Assembly: GCF_000002875.2 (NCBI RefSeq)
Contig: NC_009393.2
Span: 190,001 to 254,000, forward strand
Direction of reading: 5' to 3'
Length of the DNA: 64,000 nt
DNA from: Leishmania infantum JPCM5
Taxonomy: Eukaryota > Euglenozoa > Kinetoplastea > Trypanosomatida > Trypanosomatidae
The notes beneath the pieces were generated by a model that did not search any database, was not told the DNA's origin, and worked only from the letters and a program-made list of their open reading frames with translations. Numbering within the stretch: the stretch's first letter is position 1; each line of letters begins with the position of its first letter. A program made the translations under genes and the position numbers. Below are positions 9,201 to 18,646 of this stretch, piece after piece.

Positions 9201-11338
9201 AATGGGTGTACCGCGGCACTACGGAGCACGTTGGGCCGCAAACCTTTCACGAGAAGTTCTTCGTCTTTCCGTTCATATTTTACCGCGACATCGCCGCCGT
9301 GACGGAGGCGCAGCTTGTCGAGTTCTGGACTCTCGTCCGCGTCTGCTTTGATGCGCAGAAGAGGACGCGGGAGAAGGCGGCGGCGATGAGCGCAGCGGTG
9401 CGTGGGCGGTCGTCGTCGCTGGCAGGAAACAGCGGAGATGCGCCGCGGCCTCCCTTGCTCTCTCTTCTGACGCCGCTGACGCTTTTCACGGCGGAGCAGC
9501 TGGACGTACTGCTCTCGCGCCCGCCACCCGCGTTTGACGTGGACGTGTACGATCGATACTGCTTGCTCCGCCAAGCCTTCCGTGAGGATCCCAAAGTGCG
9601 TGCGGCCCCACGCGGCCATCAGTACGTTGTTGCGCGCAGTGTGGTGGAGGCGCAGCAGCAGAAACGCCCACGCGCTAGCAACTTGGCGGCACAGAAAGGG
9701 AACCCCGCACACAAGATGTCAGCGCCGCTGACGGCGTGTCGGACGCAGCTCTGCTCGGCAGACGTGAAGCGGCGCGCGGAAGTTGCGGCGGCGGCACAGC
9801 GGGAGCGAGAATCACGTCAGCGCAGCCTGGAAGCACAGGAGCACAAGGCGCTGCTCGAACAGTCGGACTACTATCAAGCGCGCATCGGCCGTATTCAATC
9901 ACGCGCCGCAACCGTGATTTCGGGCATTGAGAGCACCTGCAGCACCTGGGAGCTACACCGCACCGAGGCGTACGCCCCTCCGCAGAAGGACGAAAACGCC
10001 GACGCGCGGCTGCAGGTAAAAGAGGACGTGGAAGAGCTTCTCCTCGAGTACCTCGACGACGTGCCGCTTGACGTCTTCGACGGGCCGGTGTCGCTGCGTG
10101 AACGCTACCTCCTCCACGCCGGCCTCCGGCAAGAGCGACTTAATCGCACCTTTTCCCCGCTGCAGCCGCCTCCCGCGCCCGCCCCCTCCGTCGCACCCGC
10201 GGATGACGGCTGCAGCGCTGCGCTACCGCCAGTGAACCCCGTAGCGCGAGCCACGCCGTCTTGCCGACCTGTGAAGGCGGATGATGTGGCGCTGCAGTAC
10301 ATGGCGGTGATGACAGGTGGCCTTGGCGCAACGCAGCGGCGCATCGCTGTCTCAGAGGAGATGAGACCCTTGCTTGATGGCACGAATGATGTCAGCGGCG
10401 GCGCTGTCATTACGCCCCCTACCACGTCCTACGTCGCAGGTATGTACCCTCTACGGGCCGTGCGGCGAACGGTGAGCTCGGTGCTGTGCCCGTCGCGAGT
10501 GCCTAGCCGCAGGAGAAGCATCCTGAACAGGAGCAGTGAGGCAAGCCTATCGGGAGCGTGCACAACATTCTGTTCGGTCTTGGGTGTCGAGGACGACGGC
10601 AGGATCGGTGCGGCCTCGACGTTCTCGTCCTTCTACACCGCCGCCTGCGCCCCACATGCGCAGCTCACACGCGGCGTTCAGCGCAAAGGCGTTGCCGCGA
10701 GCGCCAGCGCGTGTGGCGTGAGCGGGCGGTATCCTAGGAAAGATGAGGATGCTGTGATGGAGGCCATGGCGAGCAGCGCGTCTCTCACCGGCGTGCGCAA
10801 CAAGTCCTGTTACCGAAAACCTGCTGCGGTACAGCTACGCCAACTTTCGCGTCCAGCCACGCCAGCCGTGTCGGCCACACCGTTTGTCCCTGTATCGCCG
10901 TTGCTGAGGCCGCGCGACGGCGGCGTGTCCATCCTCTGCGGCCTGAACTCGGTAGCGACCATGCCGGCAAGCACCCAACGCGGCACATCGCCACTGCCGC
11001 AGCATCAGCAACTGCTCACGTCCGCCAAGGCCTCATCAACCGCGGCACTCGAAACGGCGTGGACGTCGTCGGTCATGCTTGTAGATCTAGGCGAAGAGGT
11101 CACAAACGCATCGCCGGGGTCTGCTCCTCGGGTCTCGCAGCAGGGCTCGATGGTGGTGCACCACGTCGGCGCTCGGCCACCGCACCCGCCGGCATTGTCC
11201 ACTGTGCATGCGCCAGCGCCGTCAGCATCGCTACATTATGCTCAGCGTCTGCGCGCGCAGAAGCGTCGCCAGGAGCAGTACAAGCGGCAGTTCAACAACG
11301 CCGCCAAAACCGCAGCAGGAGTGGCCTGTAGGCATTGA
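6296..11338 (+). CDS. Large protein of unknown function (1680 aa)
   Basis: I do not recognise the family. The ATG is followed by a Pro/Ser-rich N-terminus (about 1-150), then a charged region with a short poly-Gln run (about residues 331-337). Residues about 880-1030 are the most structured part. They are helix-rich, with the segment YDELPHDKEGLLDKRTF near 928 followed by long hydrophobic helices and FHEKFFVFPFIFYRDI. This spacing recalls the EF-hand-like helical modules of protist ciliary proteins, but no canonical calcium loop is visible. A Glu/Arg/Gln-rich helical stretch lies at about 1155-1200. The last 500 residues are Ser/Ala/Pro-rich, and the C-terminus is basic (QRLRAQKRRQEQYKRQF). 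There is no signal peptide and no obvious membrane segment. A cytoskeletal or flagellar role is only a guess. That the frame is a real gene is clear from its length and codon use. Confidence 0.85.
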   Translation: MEDDLSPAPPIASSLPLQLLRGLGSTEGASSGQENVASVPSTGAGAHATAAPTRLRRRKLSRPSPPPPLSSLALSTQKTNLRTAAARLTSASLFPEAHSAVAPASPRPLLTSSKSVAPPAPVNDGADAEAPQAPSLFRWHSSSGGDALPSPPTAGARVLPWWKRILVDAAYRQRLMQLSTEGYHEELRLLREKPELLSSGAEMEVRKVWRERLWMDDELEKAELRPSTSDVVHRQEAHGAAGGIAALSSPFAPYHVGTAEHAARQRQAAAPMMEEVDEVVVMAQHVVFRVGHDEIASHFSAKHPNSIIDASALASVQHVELGAMPPAKHMREQQQQQQERAVKQHLASLRRFSLDTPYELKECLARDIVAGRVDVPMQTAITDAVMDEQQCSLPTTRRPLSPDLCVFPSPRTEKSSAAARRRRQHDDDLPAPAALIMWQLPLRKPKMPTTPLWQRPWLPPGAWAVEMAHCDVTRAEALIRASAVRDPLAVEKRTAAIKDSIEVPRHHQGRPRSTGVTTAATDGEQHRHNVRVRRQEAAVACTDGTENLYGLQYVWRSPLPPGGFIRVSPDPRIAMWPDSEDEDSDDGALDKMEKYDNSQARGVHAGDGGGIREGVRRSISKVSTGTSQHHGRQAQMRRLARCVNRRTHKLRWLHSIGRRHVCYKDLALSDSDNSTGAASASSSSSSQCTSPTVSALRDIHVAVEVKKASKRAARLPLLHGNGKARRRQRRRQEGVDDTSRGPRPVYDGVLNINIYAEIVDSQCRNASVVGTSPLRAKSQQHGQQASNAATTTRRFLGCYRQSRLLIHFKLYCRALYEEQRVRRGGAGTHVIGRAGGSAPEYTPATEGLLAGVPAIPHPVLKLQEHAPSLRKSYAHRIPVASTMSGCRCWEGLYPALGTNLATPVQQAWRQLQRSSLVRQALRDIYDELPHDKEGLLDKRTFVLFVLQLLELFFPTRLPAAAHIAIAEEEWVYRGTTEHVGPQTFHEKFFVFPFIFYRDIAAVTEAQLVEFWTLVRVCFDAQKRTREKAAAMSAAVRGRSSSLAGNSGDAPRPPLLSLLTPLTLFTAEQLDVLLSRPPPAFDVDVYDRYCLLRQAFREDPKVRAAPRGHQYVVARSVVEAQQQKRPRASNLAAQKGNPAHKMSAPLTACRTQLCSADVKRRAEVAAAAQRERESRQRSLEAQEHKALLEQSDYYQARIGRIQSRAATVISGIESTCSTWELHRTEAYAPPQKDENADARLQVKEDVEELLLEYLDDVPLDVFDGPVSLRERYLLHAGLRQERLNRTFSPLQPPPAPAPSVAPADDGCSAALPPVNPVARATPSCRPVKADDVALQYMAVMTGGLGATQRRIAVSEEMRPLLDGTNDVSGGAVITPPTTSYVAGMYPLRAVRRTVSSVLCPSRVPSRRRSILNRSSEASLSGACTTFCSVLGVEDDGRIGAASTFSSFYTAACAPHAQLTRGVQRKGVAASASACGVSGRYPRKDEDAVMEAMASSASLTGVRNKSCYRKPAAVQLRQLSRPATPAVSATPFVPVSPLLRPRDGGVSILCGLNSVATMPASTQRGTSPLPQHQQLLTSAKASSTAALETAWTSSVMLVDLGEEVTNASPGSAPRVSQQGSMVVHHVGARPPHPPALSTVHAPAPSASLHYAQRLRAQKRRQEQYKRQFNNAAKTAAGVACRH

Positions 11339-12132
11339 ATCCAGGTGAGAGGAAAGGAAAGGAGGAGGAGAGTGAGGGAGCTCACGATGCACACACGCAC
11401 GCCGCAGCGATGGGGGAGGCGGTGTTACCCGTTTATGTATGTGCGCGTAAGACCTACTTGTGCATCGTGCCGCCTGCTGCCCTCTCCCCACCCTACCCCT
11501 CTCCTCTGCAGCACACTCGCTTGATTCCTAAACATATGTATGTGCACACAGACACACACACACCTTTTCCGTCGGTGTGCCGACCATACGCCCGCGCATG
11601 TACAGTATGTTCGCTTTCCTTTTTCTTTTCGCCTGTCGTCTGCGTTGTTGCTCCTCCTTTCCTATGTCATCTCTGTGGAAACCAACGTACGCCGCGCACC
11701 GACCCCACGGATGCACTCGAAGACTGTTAGGACACAGCATCACGCGCTGCTGCCGCCGCTGCAGCTTCTTTTCCTCAGGCGGGAGTGCGAGTCTGTGTCC
11801 TAGAAAACGTCCACGGCGCCCCTTCGGTGAAGACGAGAAGAGTGTCTCGCCGACGCACATGGTACACAGACCGAATATAGACTCGCTTCCCTCACCCCAC
11901 CCCTTCTCCTCTCTCTCGCCGAAATGGGCTGCAGGGACGAGGCAGCACGCACGGCGGTCTCGCGAAGGTAATTCATCTGTCTGAATCTCTTCAGTGTCGC
12001 GTGTGACGCTGGCAGTGTCTTCGTACTCTTGGCGCCCTAAAGCCGAGAAAGGAAAAGCGAGTTCAAGAACCACCTTCACTTCGGGCGCGAGGGGCGCACT
12101 CCTGCCCGTGCTCTCCTTCTGCACCGAAATCA
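11339..12132. other. Spacer, no gene seen
   Basis: Low-complexity UTR-like sequence with a CA-rich run near 11547-11565 and a C/T-rich tract at about 11885-11920 that could direct trans-splicing of the next gene. Confidence 0.5.
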
Positions 12133-13347
12133 ATGTCCTCGGCCATCGTGTCGGTGGGGAGCCGGCAGGTCATTCCATTGGCGAGTCGGCTGACTGTTGG
12201 CATACGCCTGCAGGGCACCATCGGCTTCGTCGACCCCGCGAGCCCGTATGTCGTCAAGCCGCGTCCCTATGTCTCCTACTTGGCCACGACGCTGCGGCGC
12301 CTGCAGTGCGCCGTTGCGTTGTTTGTGCCGACGAACACGGAGCACGACCGGGAGATGATGAACATGTTCTACCGTCGCGACTTCACCGTCCCGTTCCGCT
12401 ACGTGAATGATCATTCGAAGTTCATCGGCGCTGGCTCAGGCCGCGGCAACCGCAAGAGAGGCATGGCGCCGAACAACTACACCGAGTACCTGCGCATCAT
12501 GGCGAACGAGGCGAACGGCACAGGGCAGGACACAAGCCGCATCCTCTTCATCGACTCCGAGGTGAACTACCGCTTCACGCCAGTGCAGACCATCGTCCTC
12601 GACGCCTACGAGCCTCTGACGCGGCGGCAGCAACGAAGGCTTGTCCAGCAGCAGTACAGCAACCCCTTCGGTGACGTCTCGTCTCGGCACGCACGGCGCT
12701 ATGGGGCAGCTGCGGCGAGGGCGAGAAAGACGACGGTGCGACACCGCGCCGTCATGAGTGCGCAACACTTGCAGGATGCTATGGACATGCAGCAGAAGTA
12801 CACAGACTTCCTGATAGCGGAGCAGGAGGGGGTGCAGGACCGCCATGGGGACGACCTCTGCCACTTTTCAAAAAGGCGCCCACAGCGCTCCGCCTCGTCG
12901 TCGCCGCCACATCCGCAGCAGGGTGGCGGCACGCGCGGTCGTATTTTGGGGCCGCTATCGACGCCTGGTCCGTCCTCGTCGGCGGACACCGAGAGCGATA
13001 AGACGCCCCCAGACGGCAACAAGGGCATCAAGGAGGTGCAGCAGCAGCCGAGCATGTCCTGCACACTTGCCGTGAGCCTGGAAGACTACAGCCTTGTTGC
13101 GCTGGCGGAGATGATCGCGGAGATGTCGGCCAGCGAAACAAGCGTGGCCGACTACATCAAGACGGAGCCGCTGATCGAGAAGGTGGAGGTGCCCTTTCAC
13201 GGCAAGGCGAACTACCTCGCACCCGAGAACTGCGACAACATCGACCTGCTAAACTGGGACGAGATCCAGGTAATGGAGAAGGCGCACAGCACGGGAGTGC
13301 CCGAGACGGTAGAGGAGACGGAGGACCACAAGGACTTCTTTCGGTGA
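12133..13347 (+). CDS. FCP1/TIM50-type HAD-fold protein lacking catalytic aspartates
   Basis: The first ~160 of 404 residues follow the layout of the FCP1/SCP/TIM50 (NIF) branch of the HAD fold. TVGIRLQGTI at 21-30 lines up with the D-x-D-G-T loop, with Arg25 and Gln27 in place of the two aspartates. KPRPYVSYLATTLRRL (42-57) matches the R-P-G/H-x-x-x-F-L segment, and ALFVPTN (62-68) matches the strand carrying motif II Thr. ILFIDSEVNYRFTPVQTI (138-154) matches the V-D-D-S-P-x-x-F-x-x-Q-x-x-N-x-I block, with one Asp kept. Active members are phosphatases; TIM50 is a presequence receptor of the mitochondrial inner membrane. Loss of both catalytic Asp implies a non-catalytic role. The C-terminal half is Ser/Gln-rich and then acidic, without recognised motifs. 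The N-terminus has few acidic residues and could be a targeting sequence, but that is uncertain. Confidence 0.55.
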   Translation: MSSAIVSVGSRQVIPLASRLTVGIRLQGTIGFVDPASPYVVKPRPYVSYLATTLRRLQCAVALFVPTNTEHDREMMNMFYRRDFTVPFRYVNDHSKFIGAGSGRGNRKRGMAPNNYTEYLRIMANEANGTGQDTSRILFIDSEVNYRFTPVQTIVLDAYEPLTRRQQRRLVQQQYSNPFGDVSSRHARRYGAAAARARKTTVRHRAVMSAQHLQDAMDMQQKYTDFLIAEQEGVQDRHGDDLCHFSKRRPQRSASSSPPHPQQGGGTRGRILGPLSTPGPSSSADTESDKTPPDGNKGIKEVQQQPSMSCTLAVSLEDYSLVALAEMIAEMSASETSVADYIKTEPLIEKVEVPFHGKANYLAPENCDNIDLLNWDEIQVMEKAHSTGVPETVEETEDHKDFFR

Positions 13348-14259
13348 GCGAGAGAGGGTGGGGGAGGCAACTTGATCGCGTGGGAATGTCGGCCTGTCGC
13401 TCTCTGTGCATGTGTGTGTGTGTGTGTACAGCAGGCGGGGAGCCACCTTCGTCTCCTGCCGGGGGTGGGGGAACGCACTCGTTCTGTGCTCGTTCAACGG
13501 TGCTTCAAAACCCCTCTTGTCACACCCATCCACACACACACACACACGGGTGTCCTCTAGCTAGCTCCTCTACGCCATGACGTGGCAGGGCGCGAAGGGG
13601 TGCATGGGGCACATGTTCACGTCTGCGAACTCCTCACCATCACCGCCTTTAGCTTTCGCTTAATTTATGGTCTGCTGTCTGCCTGCATGTCTGCCGGGAG
13701 GAGAGTGGGGAAGGTCTCCCTTGTTTTGTCGAGACGCGCACGCACCCGCCACACCTCTGGTGTGGTGATCCTGGTTCGCAGAAGGGTCCCCTGCTACTCT
13801 GTGTCATCACCATCACCACCACCACCCTCCCCAATTCCACGTCATCGGCAGCGGCCATCAAGCAAGGCCGTATGTCCGTTCGTGCCCCGTTTACACCCAA
13901 AGAACAAGAACAAATCGAAACACGAAACGGCGCACACACTCGCAGAGGCAGAGAGGGGCGTTGTGGCCAATGTGGCCCGATGCGTCGCGTCAGCTTGGCT
14001 GCCTTTTCCTTCGCCATGTCCCCGCCTCATGCCCTCTCCCTCTCCCTCTCCCTCTCCCTCTCCCTCTCCCTCTCTCTTTCTCCCTCCCCCACCCACCTGC
14101 GCGCCTCCTTTTTCTTCACATACGCATACATGCGCATGTGCACAACGCAGAAGACGGCACACAAGCACACGCACATATACGCGCACACAAGAACGCACCC
14201 TCCTCAAAGGGCCTCGCCTTCTCGCTGCTTAGTCTCTTTCCCCTGTACGACTCCTCAAG
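13348..14259. other. Spacer with TG, CA and CCCTCT repeats
   Basis: Holds TG at about 13410-13427, CA at about 13530-13546, CAC/CAT-rich sequence near 13806-13828 and the pyrimidine hexamer array at 14032-14080. No gene seen. Confidence 0.5.
14032..14150 (+). promoter_or_regulatory. (CCCTCT)n polypyrimidine array and candidate splice acceptor
   Basis: About eight CCCTCT units at 14032-14080 run into further C/T sequence. The clearest downstream acceptor is the AG at 14149-14150. The first ATG after it is the start at 14260, giving a leader of about 110 nt. Confidence 0.45.
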
Positions 14260-16572
14260 ATGAGCGCAGCCGTTCAGACGTTGGCCACGGTCATGGCGAC
14301 GGACATGAATTATTACGCGGGTGACCCGACCGTGTTGGCCGCAGATGTGGCGAGCAGCCGCGTAGAGCAGATACTGCAGTCCTCGCGCTCCGACCAACTC
14401 ACGGCCCGCGTTGCCATTCACGCGCAGCTGCGCGAGGCCTTCAAGAACGCCGATGTGCAGCAGCGGCTCAAGCCCTTCCTCAACAATGGAGAGGACATGC
14501 AGATGTACGTGCAGGATGCCAAGGCGCGCGCCCGCTTCTTCTCCCAGAAACAGCAGGAGCTGCAGCACGATATCCTGCAGAGCGAGGAGCAGCGGCAGCT
14601 GAAGGAGGCGCACGGTGAGCTGGCGGCCTGGGAGCGCGAGAACGCCGTGCTGCTGCGCCACCAGATGTTCATGACGTACATGCCGTCACAGGCGCTGCTG
14701 CTGGAGAGCGCGGCAACCGTCGCCCTCTACCGCCAGTACGCCACCCTCGAAGAGGGCCAGTACACGAGCGATAGTAGCGACGGAGAGGTGCCGATGATGC
14801 TGAAGAAGATGGGCGGCAAGACGTACTTCACGCAGTCCGAGCAGCCGTTCGAGGTGGACACGCACAACAAGATGTTCAGCCAGCAGGTGCTACAGAACAA
14901 GCGTGTCGAGTACGAGCAGATGCGCGAGAAGGCGGCGCAGCTGCGCCAGGCACTGGAGGAGTGCCCGACGGTGAAGCGGCTGGAGGCGTTTGTGGAGCTG
15001 CGCAACGACATCTTTATCGAGTACGGCATCGACCGTCTCGCCTCTCTGTGCAGCCGCAAGGACAAGGAGATGGGCAATCCAAACGAAGGCGGCGTGGACG
15101 TCAGCCTGCACGGCCTGCCTGCCGACCACGAGTACGTCTCATCCAGCCGCGTGGCACAGTACTCACTGCCCAAGATTGTGGATGCGGCCTACAAGAACTA
15201 CCTGAACATTCTCTCGATGGATGATTGGGATGCGATGATGAAGCACACGGGCAGCAGCGCGCGGGCGGTGATGGAGAAGATTAAGCCCATGAAGGACAAG
15301 GAAACGTTCCGCTACTGGTTCTTATCCTGCATCACGGCGGATGTGCCGCAGATGGGGCCAAACAAGATCGTCGGCCAGAAGGTGACGACGCTGGAGGACT
15401 ACAAGAAGTTCTGGGCGCCGCAGAAGTCGAACTACGTCCCCTCCCTCACGTCCAACCGCAGCATATTTGGAAGCAAGGTCGCCGACCGCCGTGGCCTGCC
15501 GCACTTTCTCATCTTGTCCCCCGTCACGTACCGCTACCGCGAGAACAACGACCCGAACGCCGTCAAGACCGGAAAAATAGATCTCATGGTGTACGACGCA
15601 ACAAACGAAAAGGTGCTGCTCATGCTGACGAATTCGTCCGACGAGCGCCGCCCGCGTGCCGCCTTCCTGAACGCGCAGGAGGAGCGCTACCGCTTCGCCG
15701 CCGTGGTGCGCTCGGCGATCACCTACGAGAACCAGTACCACGGCTTCGAGTGCGAAGGCACGGTTGCCGAGTACTTCTTCGATGCTCAGGAAGGGCCGGA
15801 GGAGAACTACTACTGCATCATGGCCCCGCACCGCGTGTACAGCAAGCAGCCGAACAAGGTCCAGGTGCCGATGAAGGCCCTCCGCCCCTTCACGTCCTGC
15901 CCGCCACGCTACTTTGTTCTCGGCTCAAATTGGGGGGTGAGCGCCGGCACGAGCCGCAACCCGTACCCGGCCAGCTACGCGCACGTAGAGCTGAACGAGA
16001 ACGCCGTCGGTCTCAGCAACGTCATCCCCGACGGCTTCATCTCTAGCAAGGTGCTGCCGCAACTGCTGAGCCGCGCCGAGGGCGTGCAGAAGCTCGAGGA
16101 GACGAAACGCCAGCAGCGGGCGGAGTCGGAGAGGCCACAATCGTCGCCGCGCGCCCTCACCCGCACCTCTCGCGGCGGGGCCGCAACGCCGCGCCCGTCG
16201 ACCGCCTCCCCTTCCCCCGAAAACAACGCCGCTGACATCCTCGCTGACGAGAACATGCGCGGCCCGGGTGAGGAAGAGGATCCGCTGAGCCCTATAGTCC
16301 CGAACGAGGTGCTGCACCCGGTGCGCGACCAGCTGCTGAAGCAGCGCCGCTCGTGGCAGAACCCCGCCTACATCGCGTTCCGCGCACGCGACTCCGACCT
16401 CAGGCGGCTGCCGGCCGTCAAGGATGGTCACTTGCGCACCCCGCTGAACGTCTTTAACGACCTCATGAGGGAGAAACACGGCGAGGACGCGCCGCCGGCG
16501 TCGGCGCCGAGCAGTGCACGTCGCAGCAACGGGCCGCCGTCGAGCCGCACCGCAAGCGTTGCGTGCACTTGA
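14260..16572 (+). CDS. Conserved-looking protein of unknown function (770 aa)
   Basis: I do not recognise the family. Residues about 80-130 and 205-250 are rich in Glu, Gln, Lys and Leu and probably form coiled coils. Residues about 300-600 look like a compact globular domain with many aromatics. They contain ILSMDDWDAMMKH, FRYWFLSCITADVPQMGPN and a beta-rich part around YFVLGSNWGVSAG. The last 150 residues are Pro/Ser/Arg-rich and disordered-looking. There is no signal peptide or membrane segment, so a cytosolic, cytoskeletal or flagellar location is likely. Start choice is supported by the absence of any ATG between the likely acceptor at 14150 and 14260. Codon use is strongly GC-ending, as in the neighbours. 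Confidence 0.85.
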   Translation: MSAAVQTLATVMATDMNYYAGDPTVLAADVASSRVEQILQSSRSDQLTARVAIHAQLREAFKNADVQQRLKPFLNNGEDMQMYVQDAKARARFFSQKQQELQHDILQSEEQRQLKEAHGELAAWERENAVLLRHQMFMTYMPSQALLLESAATVALYRQYATLEEGQYTSDSSDGEVPMMLKKMGGKTYFTQSEQPFEVDTHNKMFSQQVLQNKRVEYEQMREKAAQLRQALEECPTVKRLEAFVELRNDIFIEYGIDRLASLCSRKDKEMGNPNEGGVDVSLHGLPADHEYVSSSRVAQYSLPKIVDAAYKNYLNILSMDDWDAMMKHTGSSARAVMEKIKPMKDKETFRYWFLSCITADVPQMGPNKIVGQKVTTLEDYKKFWAPQKSNYVPSLTSNRSIFGSKVADRRGLPHFLILSPVTYRYRENNDPNAVKTGKIDLMVYDATNEKVLLMLTNSSDERRPRAAFLNAQEERYRFAAVVRSAITYENQYHGFECEGTVAEYFFDAQEGPEENYYCIMAPHRVYSKQPNKVQVPMKALRPFTSCPPRYFVLGSNWGVSAGTSRNPYPASYAHVELNENAVGLSNVIPDGFISSKVLPQLLSRAEGVQKLEETKRQQRAESERPQSSPRALTRTSRGGAATPRPSTASPSPENNAADILADENMRGPGEEEDPLSPIVPNEVLHPVRDQLLKQRRSWQNPAYIAFRARDSDLRRLPAVKDGHLRTPLNVFNDLMREKHGEDAPPASAPSSARRSNGPPSSRTASVACT

Positions 16573-17036
16573 GCGAAAAGAAAGGAAGGCGATCCAGGGA
16601 GGAGGGGGTCAAGGTGTGTAGGTGGGCGTGTGGCGTGGAGGTGATCCTAGAGTGGAGCGAGGTAGCAAGGGAGCGAAACATGCTGCGCGAGGAAGAAGAA
16701 CGGAGTAAGTCGACCAGTCCGCAACTCGGTCTGTGCAGGCCGCGTTCGCAGAACGACTGCTTTTACTTGTCGGCTTGTTTGCGGCTGTCTCTTCTTCTCC
16801 GTCGATCACCAAATCCCTTGACGCTGGTCCACCGCCGGCTCTCCTCGAACCGCCTGCTTGCGCGGGTGTGTCTATCCGTCTGCCCGTGTGTTTCCGCGTC
16901 TGGTTTGGTGCATCAGAGCACATGCGCATTATGCGCTCAAACACACACACACACAGGCACAAACACCCCGCTGCCTCTCCCACTCCCCACCCCCCTTCAT
17001 GATCGGCCCTCCCTGTTCCCTCTCGCTCGCTCTCTG

Positions 17037-17045
17037 CGCGCGCGC

Positions 17046-17095
<50 letters not shown>
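17037..17095. repeat. (CG)n(TG)n alternating purine-pyrimidine tract
   Basis: A short CG run flows into about 23 TG dinucleotides, giving nearly 60 bp of uninterrupted purine-pyrimidine alternation in the 3' flank of the 14260-16572 gene. Such sequence can adopt Z-DNA. Confidence 0.9.
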
Positions 17096-17098
<3 letters not shown>

Positions 17099-17278
17099 CT
17101 CGACATAGTTCTTTTTCGCGTTGTTCTTTGTTTTCGTTCGCTGGTGTCATTCTTTTCGCGATGCCGGTCCGTCTCCGTGTCAGCGCGTCCGCGTCCGCGT
17201 GTGTCCTTGTCGTGTTTCTTTTCAGTGTCCTTATCGCCACAAACGCGAGCAGGACACATAGAAAGATTCTTCTCCTGC

Positions 17279-17539
17279 CCAACGCGTCCGTTATCCTGCC
17301 ATCGAATAGGAGCGCAACCGCCACTCGACCCTCCCCCTCCCCCCTCCCACCGCACCCACGGGGCCTGCCGCAGCACAAGGCACCAACTCAGTGACCTGAG
17401 CGCGTCCCCTGCCTCAACCCGTGCCCCCCACCAGAGGGGAGACTCGGCACTGGCAGGGGATAGGGTGTGGGTGTCTGGCCTCCTCCTCCTTCCCCCTTCC
17501 CTTGCCGCCACAGAGGGAGAAAGAGAGCGATGCAGAATG
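17279..17539 (+). repeat. Dispersed repeat copy B
   Basis: Full-length copy of about 261 bp. Its reverse complement matches copy C (23945-24207) almost base for base from CATTCTGCATCGCTCTCTTT through to AACGGACGCGTTGG, and matches most of copy D. It lies about 0.7 kb downstream of the stop at 16572 in the probable 3' UTR. It is SIDER-like by position and dispersion; strand is arbitrary but the same as copy A. Confidence 0.85.
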
Positions 17540-18187
17540 AAGAAGAAGGCGGGAGAGACCGGAGCAAGAGGAGATTGGGCCGCATACCCCTTCTGCCTGC
17601 GTGTATGTGTGTTTGTGTGTCCACCGCTCAGCAAGTCGTTACTTGTTGGCCCTCTCTCCCTCTCACGCTGGCCACTATCTACCCGCCCATCCTCCAATTC
17701 TTTGCTTCAAGCTTCCTCGTGCACATCGTCTAGTCTTTATGGCTCCTTTTACGGCTTCGTGTGGTGTATCCTTCCTTCGCAGTGGCCATAAGGAGGGGGG
17801 CAAGGGCTGCCGCTATTCGTTGTAGCGGGAGGTCACTGTAGTGTTTTGCTGTCGCGGTGGCGGTGGTGGTGCCTTGCTCTCGCGTGAGCCCACGGGCACA
17901 TGTGTACTGCGCATGCAGGCGAGAGCGTGAAGCAGAAAGTTGGGGAGGCTTCGTCGCAGGCATGTACGCGCATCAACCCTCCACCCACACGCATCGCAAC
18001 GCAGCACGCTTCTTTGACTGCTGTGGTTGGGTTTCTTCTCCGCCGTGCGTGAAGAAAAAGAGCGCGCGCGCGCGTGCGCCGTGAGCGTCGTACTGTTCTT
18101 GTCGTCGTCGCTTCGCTCCTCCCTCCCCCCCCTCCCTTCTTTACTCCTGTCTGGTCTGCCTGTCTGATGTCCGTGTCTGGTGTCGAT

Positions 18188-18646
18188 ATGCGTCTGCCGC
18201 TCTGTTTTGCTTTTTATTTCTTTGCGTCGCTGTGTTGCTGCGGTCCTCTGGCGTTCATGAAGGGCGGTAGATACGATCATCATCACCAGCATCATCATCA
18301 CCAGCATCATCATCACCAGCATCATCATCACCAGCATCATCATCACCAGCATCATCATCACCAGCATCAACATCATTGTCATCGTCGTCGTCGCGCCCCC
18401 CCACCCTTTCTCGTGCATCTTCTCTGTTACGTGTTTTCGTGTCCATTGTTCCAATGCCTTTTTTTTTTGGTAAGGAGAGGGGGGGGCTCTGTGCCTGTCA
18501 TTCGCAGTTTTGTCTGTTTCCGTCAGTCGAGCGGGCGATCTCGCTCACCTCTCCCTTACAGCCACGCTCCACGCCACTTCTTCCTCTCGCCCGAACCCCC
18601 GAGTGCAGTCCTCTTTCGAACAGTAAGAGATGCGAGAGCAGGGTGA
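18188..18646 (+). CDS. Weak candidate: small His/Gln-repeat ORF with hydrophobic start (152 aa)
   Basis: From the ATG at 18188 the frame opens with a hydrophobic, signal-peptide-like stretch (MRLPLCFAFYFFASLCCC), then reads about six repeats of HHHHQ encoded by the 15-bp minisatellite, then a Ser/Pro/Arg-rich tail. Histidine-rich secreted proteins exist in other protists, but the region otherwise looks like UTR, the tail is low complexity and no clean splice acceptor marks a gene. It is most likely chance coding of a repeat. Confidence 0.15.
   Translation: MRLPLCFAFYFFASLCCCGPLAFMKGGRYDHHHQHHHHQHHHHQHHHHQHHHHQHHHHQHQHHCHRRRRAPPPFLVHLLCYVFSCPLFQCLFFLVRRGGGSVPVIRSFVCFRQSSGRSRSPLPYSHAPRHFFLSPEPPSAVLFRTVRDARAG
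18277..18385. repeat. 15-bp minisatellite (CATCATCATCACCAG)n
   Basis: About six tandem units, nearly perfect, followed by degenerate CAT/CGT triplets. The period is a multiple of three, so both strands read through: HHHHQ-type repeats on + and DDDAG-type repeats on -. Confidence 0.9.

Noticed and set aside
18277..18385. Possible CRISPR array
   Set aside because: A simple 15-bp tandem repeat with no spacers, in a eukaryotic genome.
17813..18454. 213-codon - strand frame with Met/Val and Asp/Ala-type repeats
   Set aside because: Generated by the 15-bp minisatellite read on the other strand; no coding character outside it, and all supported genes are on +.
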